From contig QZCP01000246.1 of NCBI GenBank assembly GCA_003956705.1, positions 99,078 to 163,077 on the forward strand: a stretch of DNA of 64,000 nt, written 5' to 3'. The notes below the pieces were generated by a model. The model worked only from the letters and a program-made list of their open reading frames with translations, made no database searches and had not been told where the DNA came from. Position 1 is the stretch's first letter, and the number at the start of each line of letters is the position of its first letter. A program made the position numbers and the translations under genes. Origin of the DNA: Brevipalpus yothersi (taxonomy: Eukaryota; Arthropoda; Arachnida; Trombidiformes; Tenuipalpidae). This document shows, in pieces, positions 44,301 through 56,104 of the stretch.

Positions 44301-45395
44301 ATGGAAGTTCGAATCACATGGAATAATATCGAAGCTCGTAAAATTCTATGTAGAAAATATTACGAATTGAAGTGTTCAACCATGACCGATCAAGAAATAA
44401 GAAGAGAGTGGCTTCATCTTGGAGTTCCACGCGTTACATGTGACAGATATCTGCAAGAATTCCGTGAACCGATTAAGATGAAAAATTTTCGTCAAGTGAA
44501 GAAACTTGGCGCTCAACAATTGAGGAACTTCCTTGCATTCTATTACTTTTTAGCAAGGCCAAGGATGACACCAGTAGAAATTGTAAGAAAGTGGACTGAA
44601 CTTGGAATAGAAAAATTAAGAGCCAAAATGATCCTCCTGAGAATTGAGAATAACGGTGAATGGAGAAGAAGATTGAAATCTGGTAACATAAATGTTTTCA
44701 CAACAACAAATGTCCATCGGATGATAATAGAAAAGTCTCATCAGCAAGAAGTGTGTGAAAAAATATATGTGAACAGAAGACCAGAGATCACCAGTGAAAA
44801 AATCAAAGAAACATGGAGAGTGTTGGGAGTGTCTGAGACCCTATTCGGACCATACATGAAAATTTTCCGGAGTAAATTTCCCGATCTGATACTCACTGAT
44901 GGTCCAGAAGAACTAGAAGAAAAAGAACTTCCAGCTTTTGGTGAAAGTCTTGATTCTGACCAATGTTTGGAACTAAATTTCGAACTCAATATCGGAATAT
45001 TATCGCCAGAGCAACGTAAAAACTTTCTCGCCACTTACTACTTCATTGTCTTCAAGCTGATTTCCGAGGACATGATTCTAGAAAGCTGGCAAGAATTAGG
45101 AGTTCCACTGACAAAAGGCCGAAAATATTTGAATCTTTTCAAGTCAGATAAACAATGGTACAGAAATATACTTGCTGGACAGGTGGCTGCCTTCACTCCA
45201 AACAAAGTGTTAAAATCAGGTAAAGAAGCTGAAGTATGTCGCCTCATTTACACTCACAAATGTGAAAATATAACTGAACGTGAAATGCGTACAGCTTGGA
45301 GAAGTTTAGGTATACATCCTAACCGTGCTTGGTTCATAGCAAAAAAATTTCGTTCCATGAAGTTTGAAAATGAGTATTCATCAAAATTAAATTGA
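44301..45395 (+). CDS. Five-repeat protein of unknown function, member 1
   Basis: An intronless gene of 364 residues. I do not recognise the family. The protein consists of five related units of about 45-60 residues with the pattern C..YY.....MT..EI..EW..LGV....C..Y...F: residues about 5-50 (ARKILCRKYYELKCSTMTDQ), 66-130 (LRNFLAFYYFLARPRMTPVE), 147-195 (VCEKIYVNRRPEITSEKIKE), 232-298 (RKNFLATYYFIVFKLISEDM) and 308-352 (VCRLIYTHKCENITEREMRT). Units 1, 3 and 5 are one subtype; units 2 and 4 are another, ending in WR..L..G...VF. Predicted helices in each unit resemble a helix-turn-helix bundle, so nucleic-acid or protein binding is possible. No signal peptide. A linker rich in acidic residues separates units 3 and 4. 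Confidence 0.75.
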   Translation: MEVRITWNNIEARKILCRKYYELKCSTMTDQEIRREWLHLGVPRVTCDRYLQEFREPIKMKNFRQVKKLGAQQLRNFLAFYYFLARPRMTPVEIVRKWTELGIEKLRAKMILLRIENNGEWRRRLKSGNINVFTTTNVHRMIIEKSHQQEVCEKIYVNRRPEITSEKIKETWRVLGVSETLFGPYMKIFRSKFPDLILTDGPEELEEKELPAFGESLDSDQCLELNFELNIGILSPEQRKNFLATYYFIVFKLISEDMILESWQELGVPLTKGRKYLNLFKSDKQWYRNILAGQVAAFTPNKVLKSGKEAEVCRLIYTHKCENITEREMRTAWRSLGIHPNRAWFIAKKFRSMKFENEYSSKLN

Positions 45396-46390
45396 TGAGT
45401 AAGCTTCACTTGGAGCATTAATTCATTTGGATATGTAATTTATCTCTTCAATTACCTAATGAGCAGTAAAGTATTATATGTGAGATAAAGAATGAATAAT
45501 AAATTGTTTATCTGACAAGGACGTCAAACTTTCGAATGATTCATTATTTGTCACCTTTTTTGATCACCTGAAATGATCTACAGAGTGCGTTCAAATACTC
45601 TCTATGGTGGTGAGTAATAGTGGAGATCAGATTAGATGATCGATCTGAGTACATATTATATGTATATGTATATTTTCGACCAATTTCGGTGCGCCAATCT
45701 TTTTTGTGCTAGTATCAATAATACTCATATCAATCAGAGTGACTAACACTTCCGATAACTTCCGATCAACTCAATACTCATCAAGTCCCAAGAAAATCGG
45801 TATTAATCAGCGGACCCTTGGCAATTATGATTTTCATCTGTAGCTATGCCATGAAATTACAACAATCGAACAGATGGATATTGTGTTCGACTCGGATTCA
45901 CACTATTTCGTCATTCTTGATTGAGGTTAACAACGGTAAACTGAACATTTAACGATATTTTTCACACCAAACCGAAATGATTTTCTTTTTCAAGATTAAA
46001 CTCTACCTATTACCGATTTTATGGCTTCGAACACCGCAGAGTGGTCATATTTTTGGTCTAAAAACAAGTTGATTCAGATTCAACATTTCAAACCTAAATG
46101 AAATAAAAGATCTTTAATGACTCATTGTATGAGGGACGATCATGCTCGGGTACATGTTGCACCCAATTTGAATTGTTGCACACACAAGATAAAGAAAAAA
46201 TTGATTTCATACATCCTGATACTCATCATTGATTATCATATAAATCATCTCCACTTACCGAAAGAGGTGTTTTTTGCTGGATGATCACAAGCAGTGACGA
46301 TGATATTCACCATCGAATTGATGAAATTTATTTTGTGAAAACTTGTGGTACACTGTCCAATGAATTGACATATCATACTGTTCCATCATC
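45396..46390. other. Gene-free stretch between the repeat gene and SLC17
   Basis: About 45396-45700 is duplicated at 30545-30840. The rest is unique and AT-rich; no gene seen. A short TATATGTATATGTATAT tract lies near 45655. Confidence 0.4.
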
Positions 46391-48473
46391 ATGAAAGTCA
46401 AAATTCGTCTTGTAGTTATTTTTATGGTCTCTTTTGGCCTTTTTCTCAACATCGGCGTTAGAAATGTCACCAATGTAACCCTCGTGGCTCTAAGTAATAG
46501 TACTGCTTATTCGACAATAACCATTATAAATGATACAGCATCTAATACTACAACGGAAACTCGAACTTCTGAGTGGGACCACAAAACTCGAAATACCGTT
46601 ACAGCGTGGATATGGTATGGATCGATCATACCACAGCTACCTGCAGGACGATTAAGTGAAACAATCGGATCAAGATACATGCTTGGTCCGGCAGTTGGTT
46701 TAGCATCGATGTTGTGTTTCATATTTCCATATACTGTGCATTTAGGTGTTTTTGCAGCCTGTGCCGTTCGCTTTTTACAAGGACTATTATTAGGTGTTTG
46801 TTTGCCAGCATCCAATTTCTTGGTCAGCTCATGGGCTCCAGTCAACGAACGAAGTACTTTAATGGCTCTCACTTTTATTGGCAGTGCATTCGGCACCATA
46901 ATCACGGAAGCTTTAAGTGGTGTTTTTTCATCGGTTGATTTTCTTGAGGGTTGGCCATTGATGTACTATCTTATTGGGTTTTTGGGTGCACTCTGGCTTA
47001 TCGCATGGCTTCTCCTAGTGTACGATAAACCAGAGGATCATCCTATGATCAGTCAGGAAGAGATTGCAGTGATCAACGATGGACGGAATAAACAAATAAA
47101 TCGAATGGTAAGTGATTAGAAGATTGAGAGATTATTTGCTTGAGAGCAATGATTTTAGTCAAATTGGGGTCCCAAAAATGGAAGAAAATTATCTTTTAAT
47201 CTTCTCCCAACAAAATTCGAGAGAGTAATGTGTTTCACTATGTAACCACAGTGAAGTGATCAAAGTGTATTAGATTGTCATTGTTTCCATCTCACGTTCG
47301 AAAAGTTTATCATAGAAAACAGTGATTGATCTGGCAAAAGTTCTAAGTTCAATTTTTTATCATGTGCTCCAAGTTTGAAAGTTTGTAAAAAATGCCAGCA
47401 AAAGATAGTTTTGCTCTGAAGCCAAGAATACTGTAATAAGAATTGAATTGAATTCTGAAATTCTTCTCACAATTGCTCACTGCTTGACCTGAAATTATCT
47501 TTTTGAATCATTTTTTAGCAATCAAAATTACCAATCAAGAGGATGTTTCTCTCTTTACCTGTTCATGCTTGGATCTGGTGTGGTCTTGCCGCTTCCTGGA
47601 GAAGTCAAGTTGTCATGTATCAACAGCCTGAATACATGAATGCAGTTTTAGATATGGACGTAGAAAATGTAAGCATTATTAACTTGGGAATAATCTCTCA
47701 CATTTTAATTTGAAAATTTTGATTGTTCATCACAGGATGGTATCCTTTCAAGCGCACCTCATATTGCATTGGTCATTAGTTCTTTCACTTTTGCTTATGT
47801 TTGTGATAGAATGAGAGAGACTGGAAAATACTCAATAACATATCTTAGGAATATTTTTAATTTCTTGGGTAAATAACATTTTCATTCAAACGATATCTCA
47901 ATTCGAGTATGGAAATGGTTAATTATCTATTTTCTTACCTTTTCATGATTTCAGGTACTATTGGCTCAGGAGTTTGTATGATATTAATACCATATTTCGG
48001 TGCTAATTCTCTGGCCATAAATAGTCTCTTCATACTTACCATGATCTTTGCAGGCAGCTTGTGTTCAGGTAGAAATACTTTTTCATTTTCTAAAGAACAA
48101 ATAATCACAAGAACAATTCCATATTTATCAATTTTCCTCTTCTTTTTTCTCAGGATATGTTACGAATCATCTTGACATGGCCCCATCTTATGCTGGTACA
48201 TTGATGGGTGTTTCGAATTTCATCAGCAATTCTCCTGGTTTCTTACTCCCAACAGTAGCTTCCGCTATTGTTGGCGATTCAAAGGATGTTGATGACTGGG
48301 CCAAATTGTTCTATTTAACTGGTGCAGTCAGCATTCTTGGTGGTATAATATATTTCATTGGAAGTGACTGCGAAGTTCAGCCATGGGATCCCGAAAGTGT
48401 TAGTGAAGAGGTGAAAAAAATGAATATCGACGAAGAAGCTCAACAAAATAGCGCTGATCATTCGGACTCTTGA
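46391..48473 (+). CDS. SLC17-type MFS anion/phosphate transporter
   Basis: Five exons (46391-47107, 47519-47668, 47736-47868, 47955-48068, 48154-48473) give an intact 477-residue multi-pass protein. The N-terminal helix is followed by an extracellular loop with many NxS/T sites (NVTNVT, NSTAY, NDTASNTTTE). Family signatures include WIWYGSIIPQLPAGRLSETIGSRYMLGP, RFLQGLLLGVCLPASNFLVSSWAPVNERS, PVHAWIWCGLAASWRSQVVMYQQPEYM and GYVTNHLDMAPSYAGTLMGVSN. These place it with sialin/vesicular glutamate/Na-phosphate cotransporters. GRLSETIGSRY matches the MFS loop-2 signature. The C terminus is cytoplasmic and acidic. Relatives use proton or sodium gradients to move organic anions; the substrate cannot be read from the sequence. 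Confidence 0.88.
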
Positions 48474-51206
48474 TTTATATTCATATATGTGATATATTTA
48501 TATCACAACTGAAAGTGTAAAAAATTTTCATTCATTAATTATGAAGGATGATTATGAAGATTATGTACAGTTTTGCACTGCCGCGACCACTTGTTAATTA
48601 CATAATTTACAAGTGATGGCAATAAATTTTCTAGTCATTTTAGGATGCTGTGCTTAGACTTTGCTTGAAAACGGACCAAAATTGAGCAATTTGGGATAAT
48701 TTTTCGTTTTTCCTCCCTTAACTTTCATGATGGGCAATAATCAGCTTTAAAAGTTTGTTGTAAAGCTTATCTTATCATAGATTACTACTAAGCTACAATT
48801 TTGGTAAGTATTCCAACTCTTTGTCTTCGATAGATACGTTAGAAGATAGAATTTGTTCACCTCTCTTCAGATTCAGGCAGCCCGAAAACAAATTCCAAAT
48901 TTTGTCATATTTTATCAGGTTTTTTGGTGCTTCAGAAAATGAGGAAGAGATGAACTATTTCTTTCCATGAAAACAAATACAATATTAGGAAGTCTAACAA
49001 TTTTGATTTCTTTGCCCTCAAATCATGTTGATTTTTACATTATTTTGGATGAAATTTCTTCAAAATCATGAATATCTTGGGAAAGTCGATTTCTCTATGA
49101 AAATTACTTTGAATCCATGTAGTAAATGTCTTCCTTACAAGACTATGAAAAATCGTTTTAATAATATCTAAAATTGTACGAAAGGCCAAATAATCTCAAA
49201 ATATGGAAGCTTTTCGCAGAATTGGAGCTTTCTGAGCCAAAAAAGAGGCTACAGAGGCTATAGAGCTATACAGCCTTTACGAAACTGCCATACTGATGTT
49301 TATGGGTAGAATGAACCCAAAACATCTTCTCAAGTTCCTTATGAAATATGTTGAAAAGGTGCTGGATTTGGCCACCATTCAAAATGTCTGTTTCAGAGGT
49401 CATGATAACAAAGACACATGAATTAGATGATATCTTTCTGAAGCTAATTTACGATATTGTTCTCGGTAAAAAGGGTGGATTCTGATTCTAATGCTAAAAA
49501 TTTCTACGAATCTTGGTAACTCTTTCAAAAGTCAAGAGATTGAACAGGAATCGAAAAACGTCGTAAATTCTTGTCATATTTCTTGCTGATAGTCATGAAA
49601 AGTCTTTCCAATTTTGGGGAAAATCCTCTCAAGTATCAAAAGCAGGGAGAGTATCCATTATTTCAGAATCAAATCTTCCATTCAGTTATTTTTTTTAATT
49701 TTGGGTAAATTCTGATTTAATTTGGTGAATCATCTCTTATGATGAGACGAAACGAATTCAAGGGCAGGATAAGCCACCATTTTTAGAAAGCCCCTTTTCT
49801 CTCAAGTTTTATCGTGTAAAAAAATCTGAAGAATAATGCTGAAATAACCTTCCTACTCGGATTGATTGAACAAACTAGCATATTGTTGTTATTGGCTCCT
49901 ATTAGAAGTTGAATACCGAAAATTTTTACACCATGGACCCTTTTATTCGTATACGGATACAATAAAAGTACCTACCTAGTAATACCTAATAAAAGGGAAA
50001 TAATAATAATAAATAAAATAATAAAAGTACACTGGGAATGAAAGCATTGGAAATTTAAGCATGGTTGATCGAATTCTTCAGAAGGATTGTATGTAGGACA
50101 GTACGTATCTATCTCCCCGTTTCCTCCCTTGCGTAGTTTTTGAAATGTAATTCAAGTTTGCCAGCTTTTGATTGCTTCTTCTCTACGAACACATTCAAAA
50201 TCATCAATCGGTATATCCTACAGTCCACTGCAATGAATTAGCAATCGTAATAATCCTACCTCCTATGCAAATTAACTTTCATTAACACCCTTTCGATCAG
50301 CTCAAGAAAGATGATGATTGTACCAAGAGAGTGCAGAAAAAAAAATTCCTTAGAATATACACGATGGGAGAGATCGAGCATTCAAAATCATGTGGCTGAG
50401 ATGTCATACATTTCAAGTTCCGGTGTCATCGCGATTGAAAAAATTATGTTCAAACAGTGGCATTAATTGTGCTTGATGAATCTTATAGAAATAAAGAGGC
50501 CCAATAATGTATCTCATCCACCCCAATGGATAGAAAATTTTTTGTAGTGCAACAAACTTGTTGGCGAAAAATCATCGAAACAGTGGGCTTTGTGAAATGA
50601 TAGAGGCTGGTCAGTCACACTTGAACTTGGGTCATTTTTCATTTAATACTCTAAATCAACTGAATCAGTTAATCTGTTGAAAAAGCGACATCAAAACTTA
50701 TCTGTTGATGAACGCATCGAATCGGTATTAATGGCAAAAAAGATCAAAGTTACATGGATGGCACTTCCATACTCTGAGGGCTCTCTTGCAATCGAACTCA
50801 TTCTCTAATGAGGGAAAATTCAATAAAAACGTGGAAATGATACACAGTAAAAAAATTAAGAGTATTAAAAGTCTGAAATAAAAGAATCCAATCTATTTTG
50901 AGAAAGAGAGAGAGAGAGAGAGAAAGAAAGAGACAGAGAGATAGGGAGAAACACTTCAACCTCCCATCAGAATTATGGCTAGAATATATACAAATGAAAA
51001 TGAATTCACAATTAATGCGGATATTAGATCGATAGGATGTTGATCAATTGCAGATCATGGATCTCATCATCAAGATGAGTCACAAAAGAAGAAAAAACGT
51101 TGAGGAGAAAGAGAGAGCAAGAGAGTGCTTCTCTGATGAGTTGACATGATGGAGATCAGCAAATTCATTTGCTTCTTTGTGAGTATAGAAACAATTTTTG
51201 TCTCAA
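48474..51206. other. Long gene-free region with microsatellites
   Basis: Between the 3' ends of the converging transporter and kinase genes. No exon or paralogous fragment found. An AAT-rich tract lies at about 49975-50030 and a GA-rich tract at about 50900-50950. The right end probably holds the kinase 3' UTR. Confidence 0.45.
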
Positions 51207-53398
51207 CTAGTGGACACCGGAGGCTTCTTTGTAGTCTGATCCGTCTAATGTGAAGAAATCTTCTAACTTCCATTGCAAAGTTTCGAAGGTTGGCCTTTTC
51301 ATCGGATCTTTGTGCCAGCACTCCAACATTATTTCATACAGTCCTGATGGACAACCAGATGGACAAGGCATTCGATAGCCATGATCAACTTGCTGAAGGA
51401 CCTCAGCATTTGTCATGCCAGGATAAGGTAATCGACCATATGTGACAATTTCAGTAAGTAAGATTCCAAAAGACCACACATCTGATTTGATACTGAATTT
51501 GCTATAATTTGCGGCTTCTGGTGCAGTCCATTTGATGGGGAAACGAGCCCCAGCTCGAGCCTCATATTCATCTTCCTTAATCAGTCTCGCGAGACCAAAG
51601 TCAGCTATTTTTACTAAATTGTTATCACCAACGAGAATATTTCTTGCAGCAAGATCTCGATGGATATAGTTTTGGGATTCCAAATATGCCATACCGGTAG
51701 CAATTTGGGCGGCAACCTCAATGAGTTGATTAAACTTCAGTGACCGGCCTTTACCCTGAAGATAATCCAAAAGGCTACCATTTTTCATTAGTTCTGTGAT
51801 AATGTAGATGGGCTCTTCCAGTGTACACACTGCGTATAATTGGACCAAAAATCGGTGCTTGAGTTTTTTCATTATTTGTGCCTCGGCCAAGAAATCTTTT
51901 GGATCCATTGTGCCTGGGTTGAGAGAATTAAAAAATTGGAAGGATTTGTCAAAATGGAACGGTCTCAGTTATGCTCTCATGATCACTGATATTAAGGAAC
52001 AACTGTCAACAAAAGCAGATAATATTCCAAGCTATTCTATACCAACTATTGTCATTTGTGATCGTCCGACATTCTGGTCGACTGTTAGTGAGCTAAGCGA
52101 CTTATAAAAAAAGCGAATTCAGCAAAACGTGAGAGCCTCGATCTGAAATATTCTGAGTGCTACTAAAAGCAAGCGATGATATGAATGAGACGATCATAGT
52201 GGGCAAGTGAAAAGTAGAAGTGATGAAGGAAACTTCAAAATCATACTTGAGTAAGAGTGAGGAATGGATCATTTTTATAAGATGATGGAGTTCAACTAAA
52301 GTTCTATCCACCCACAAATTTGATGCAAACAACATCTTACCTGGTTTCAATGTTTTTATGGCTACTGGCGTAGTATTATTCCACAATCCTTCCCAAACTT
52401 CCCCAAATTGGCCTTGTCCTAGCTTTCGTGTAAATTTCAAAGATGATCTATCTATTTCCCACCTATCATGATAAGATAATCCATTGGTTGTCGGCTTTTC
52501 AATCTGTATACAGGGTTTCCTCAGATTAACACACAGTCCATCAGCATTTTTGTTGTAGTGTTGGACGAGCTCTTGGAGAGTACGGAATGGTATGCGACGA
52601 GCGATGAAGAACCCTCCATCATCCAATTGGCGAATACGATAATGCTTCACTGTATCACCATCACGAACAGATAGAGAAAAATCATTCCTTCTACTTTCAC
52701 TATCTCGTATGAGGAATGCACCATGATCATTTTCAGGCATTAATAATTTCTTTTCTGCTTCAGCTCGCTTGATTTTACCAAAGTACCAGCTACAAAGATC
52801 GAGATAAAGAGAAAACATTTAATATAAGCATCTTTCGATTAGCGTACAAATTGCTCAACAAGTCATTACTAGTTAATGGTTTCAAGTTATCATGCATCTG
52901 ATTAATTGACATAGGAGCAGATATTCGATAATCATGAAAAGAAGGCAATACTCACGGTTCTGCTTCCATGGATGATAATCGGGCAACATAATTGGAAGGA
53001 ATGTAGCCTTCATGTTTGGTAGCTTTAGATCGAGCATACCACCATTCACCCTGATTATCGTTGAGTACGATCAAATGTTCGCCTTTCTTGAAACTCAGAT
53101 CCTCCTCCGTTCGAGCATCATAATCATACAGGGCAACAAACACCTTATTCAGATGATGCTCATCCGGATCATCATCGGTGGTGGGCACAGGTAAAACGGG
53201 TAGACTGGCAGATGGATTGTTTGGATTGATTTGATTACCATTACGTAAATTGGACACATGCACATGTGGTGATTCAACTGTATTTTGTAGCGGTGTGGTG
53301 ATCACTTGTGGATTAAGAACAGGAGATCGAGGCGGATCTTGATTGGCTTGATTGCTAGATTCTTCACCATGTTTAGATTTAAAGCAAAAGCAGCCCAT
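51207..53398 (-). CDS. Src42A: Src-family tyrosine kinase, Src42A type
   Basis: Three coding exons (53398-52956, 52789-52341, 51913-51207) give 532 residues. The start MGCFCFKSK has the myristoylation Gly2 and palmitoylatable cysteines. A proline-rich variable region follows, then SH3 (VFVALYDYDARTEEDLSFKKG to GYIPSNYVARL), SH2 (WYFGKIKRAEAEKKL, GAFLIRDSESRRNDFSLSV, FIARRIPFRTLQELVQHY) and the kinase domain (LGQGQFGEVWEG, VAIKTLKPG, HRDLAARNIL, DFGLARLIKEDEYEARAG, WTAPEAANY, SDVWSFGILLTEIVTYG). The activation-loop Tyr (EDEYEAR) is present. The tail LDGSDYKEASGVH has the inhibitory-Tyr position and resembles the Drosophila Src42A tail. It acts at the inner plasma membrane downstream of receptor tyrosine kinases and adhesion. 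A 5' non-coding exon is likely. Confidence 0.93.
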
Positions 53399-54229
53399 CT
53401 CCTCTTCTTTCGATAATATATAGTAGAATGAATGATGATGGATATATATTCCCCCAAAACCCTAAGCACACAAATCAACCAGGCACTTGGTCAGATTTGA
53501 TAGGCTAACGCCTAAATTGGACTAGAAACAATATTGTGGCTGTGTCAAGTCCTGTTGGTGTTGACAATTAATTAATTAAGATTAAAAAGTTTGTGTCATA
53601 CATACATTCAGCCGATTGTATGGACAAACTAAATCACTCCCAAAAAATTGCAATTGCTTCCAGTGAAACACATTAATCGCCATCTATTGACTCCTGCAAC
53701 TTTATTATTATTACTTGATGTGGCGTCAAATTCAAAAACCGAATTTTCGAGACAAAATAATGAAACATTTTGAGAGAGAGATATAAATTAAAATTGGTAA
53801 TTATAATTACCAAATATTACGAATTAGTAACTCTGAGCTGTATTCTGTAAAATTTCGACCATTTTCTTTTCACAATTGTATTCGTAAATATTTATGAGGG
53901 AGAAACTTTTCACCAGGACTTTTGATGAACCCTTACCATCAAAATGATGAAGAAGATTAAGTGAGCTGACTAAAATTTCGATAAGATAAGGGATAAGATA
54001 AGGCAGACTCACAGTTGATTATTATTAAGTTGACACTTTCTAATCAAGGGTGGCAATCAGTTGTCCATCGCTTTTTTTATGACAGATGATATGAGAGATG
54101 TTGACTTTTTATCAGCTTTCATAAGTGATCCAACAATTTATGTGTGAAAATGAGTTAAAACAAAGTTTACTCTACGATTTTCGATCTTGAAATCATTACT
54201 TTGTTTTGACAAGTGGCTAGTAAGTGAAG
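53399..54229. other. Divergent intergenic region, Src and five-repeat member 2
   Basis: It separates two genes transcribed away from each other, so both promoters should lie here. An inverted pair TTGGTAATTATAATTACCAA sits near 53793-53814. No gene seen. Confidence 0.4.
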
Positions 54230-55339
54230 ATGAACGTACGAATAACATGGGACACTTTGGAAGCTCGTAAAATAGTTTGTGAAAAGTATTATCAATTGAA
54301 ACATTCCACCATGTTGGATCGAGAAATAAAAGATGAATGGTGTAGCCTCGGAGTTCCTGCTAGTACATGCAATGCGTATATACGTATGTTTCGCGCTAGA
54401 ATTGGAGCCGGAAAATTGACATCAAATCAAGCAAAGAACTTTCTCGCCTTCCATTACTATTTGACCAGTTCTCACATGAGTAAAAAAGAAATCATCCAAG
54501 AATGGGATCGAATAGGTTTTTCGGATGCGAAAGCAAATTTCTGGGCACTCAAAATAGATGGTGAATGGAGAGACAAATTGAAAGCAGGACATGTCAATGT
54601 TTTTGAGGAGCCAAAAAGAATTATCAACGAGTCACGACTGCAAGACGTTTGTGAAAAGATTTACGCAAGTAGACGTACAGGGATAACTGATGACGATATC
54701 AAAAGAGTTTGGTGGAACATGGGAGTTTCTGATTCTGAGTGTGATGGGTATATGGAAATATTTTCTAAGAAATATTCTTCAGAATCCAAAATCAACGAAG
54801 TTAACATTGAAGTAGGAAAGGAAACAATGAAGTGCCCAACAAGTATTTCGTCAGATTCACAAAATGTTGAAGTGGACTCGAATAATAAGAATTTGGAGTT
54901 TTCCCCACTTTTGCCAGAACCAAAGCCAAACTTTGGTGTGGAAACTTTGAAGCTAACCGTTCAACAAGCAAAAAACTTTCTGGTCACTTATTACTACTTA
55001 ATATTCCCATTGATGACGGATAAGGATATCATAGAGACTTGGAATAAATTAGGATTTCCTTCGTCTGAGTGTTGCAAGTATTTGGATCTCTTCAGATCTG
55101 GAAGAGAGTGGGAAAAAAGCCTACAAGCTGGACATGTTTCTGTTTTTAATTTGACAGACAGAATTTTTGATGACCCAGAGCAGGAAGATGTTTGTGAGTT
55201 CATATTTTCTCATAGACAAGAGAGTATAACGGAAGACGACATCAGAAGAGTTTGGTTGTGTCTTGGAGTACCTACCAATTTGTGCGGCGAGTATATGGCC
55301 AAGTTTCTGGCTAAAGAGTTACAAAATTCCATATTATAG
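54230..55339 (+). CDS. Five-repeat protein of unknown function, member 2
   Basis: An intronless gene of 369 residues, homologous end to end with the 44.3-kb gene at protein level but well diverged. Units lie at about 8-52 (ARKIVCEKYYQLKHSTMLDR), 58-118 (AKNFLAFHYYLTSSHMSKKE), 125-172 (VCEKIYASRRTGITDDDIKR), 236-300 (AKNFLVTYYYLIFPLMTDKD) and 308-360 (VCEFIFSHRQESITEDDIRR). Each unit keeps a Trp followed by hGh (W..LGV, W.RIGF, W.NMGV, W.KLGF, W.CLGV). Units 2 and 4 end GEWRDKLKAGHVNVFE and EWEKSLQAGHVSVFN, repeating the two-unit periodicity. The linker between units 3 and 4 is long and acidic. The ATG at 54230 is the best start; a GTG lies two codons earlier. Preserved frames in both diverged copies argue for function. 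Confidence 0.75.
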   Translation: MNVRITWDTLEARKIVCEKYYQLKHSTMLDREIKDEWCSLGVPASTCNAYIRMFRARIGAGKLTSNQAKNFLAFHYYLTSSHMSKKEIIQEWDRIGFSDAKANFWALKIDGEWRDKLKAGHVNVFEEPKRIINESRLQDVCEKIYASRRTGITDDDIKRVWWNMGVSDSECDGYMEIFSKKYSSESKINEVNIEVGKETMKCPTSISSDSQNVEVDSNNKNLEFSPLLPEPKPNFGVETLKLTVQQAKNFLVTYYYLIFPLMTDKDIIETWNKLGFPSSECCKYLDLFRSGREWEKSLQAGHVSVFNLTDRIFDDPEQEDVCEFIFSHRQESITEDDIRRVWLCLGVPTNLCGEYMAKFLAKELQNSIL

Positions 55340-55897
55340 AACCGCAAAATAAACAGCACAAGATGAATCTCAATGCATTCAGACTCAGCGAATTCATGCA
55401 AGCTCAAAAAAAATTCACAAGATTTCAATGAGCCTAAGATTAGCGATGTGAAGCCACAAAAAATTTCAAAGAGATTAAAGAGGACAACTGTTGTATTGTA
55501 ATGAAGTATTACAACATACGTTTGAAGAGTTGTTCATGATGATAAGTGATTAAAAATGAATTTTAAATTTTGAATCAATTGTGATCAGAATCTCAGCATC
55601 ATCTAGAAAGATAATAATAATAATAATAGTAATAATTGATATTGTGTTGGAGTGTTTGATTAGCGCTAATGGCTTCAAGAATAAGGTAAGTGTGATGATT
55701 GTTGAATATGTGTTAGCTTGATTTTATAGTGATTTTTTTCTCCTCTCTTTTCTATCCGTTCAGGAGCTGTCCTTCCCATGTTTTCGATTGTTTTATGGAA
55801 GGCCCAAAGAGGCGACTGGTAATAAGCCATTCATATTACAAAAGTATCCACGATCATTGAAGAATATCGAGATGATGAAATATGTGCAACAATTTTG
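55340..55897. other. Gene-free stretch
   Basis: 3' flank of the repeat gene and 3' flank of the sushi gene. An AAT microsatellite lies near 55607-55635. A polypyrimidine run followed by CAG at about 55735-55764 could be an acceptor, but no exon could be built. Confidence 0.35.
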
Positions 55898-56104
55898 TTA
55901 CCAATGACAATTTGAGACATCAGCGTTGGTAGTTATTGGGACATTACTTTGGCGATGAGAATTGTTAATAAAATATTTTCGCCTCAAGCGCCAGCGATTG
56001 AACATTATCGAGCTAAAATTGACAACTGCAAATAATAAAAAAATCAGTATGACAACTAGAGTTACATTAGATGATGGACAGCTTTTTATGAGGGGTGATT
56101 TCAC
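55898..56104 (-). other. In-frame transmembrane extension of the sushi gene behind a stop codon
   Basis: Directly after the TAA (56107-56105) the same frame continues for 68 codons: a linker, a hydrophobic segment (VTLVVILIFLLFAVVNFSS) and a basic stop-transfer sequence (RWRLRRKYF), then a polar tail. This is a canonical type I membrane anchor in the right place and phase for the upstream ectodomain. Confidence 0.55.

Noticed and set aside
46507..46905. Minus-strand frame of 132 codons
   Set aside because: It is the shadow of the first SLC17 exon, which has clear family signatures.
53012..53194. Plus-strand frame opposite the Src SH3 exon
   Set aside because: Shadow of the conserved minus-strand coding exon.
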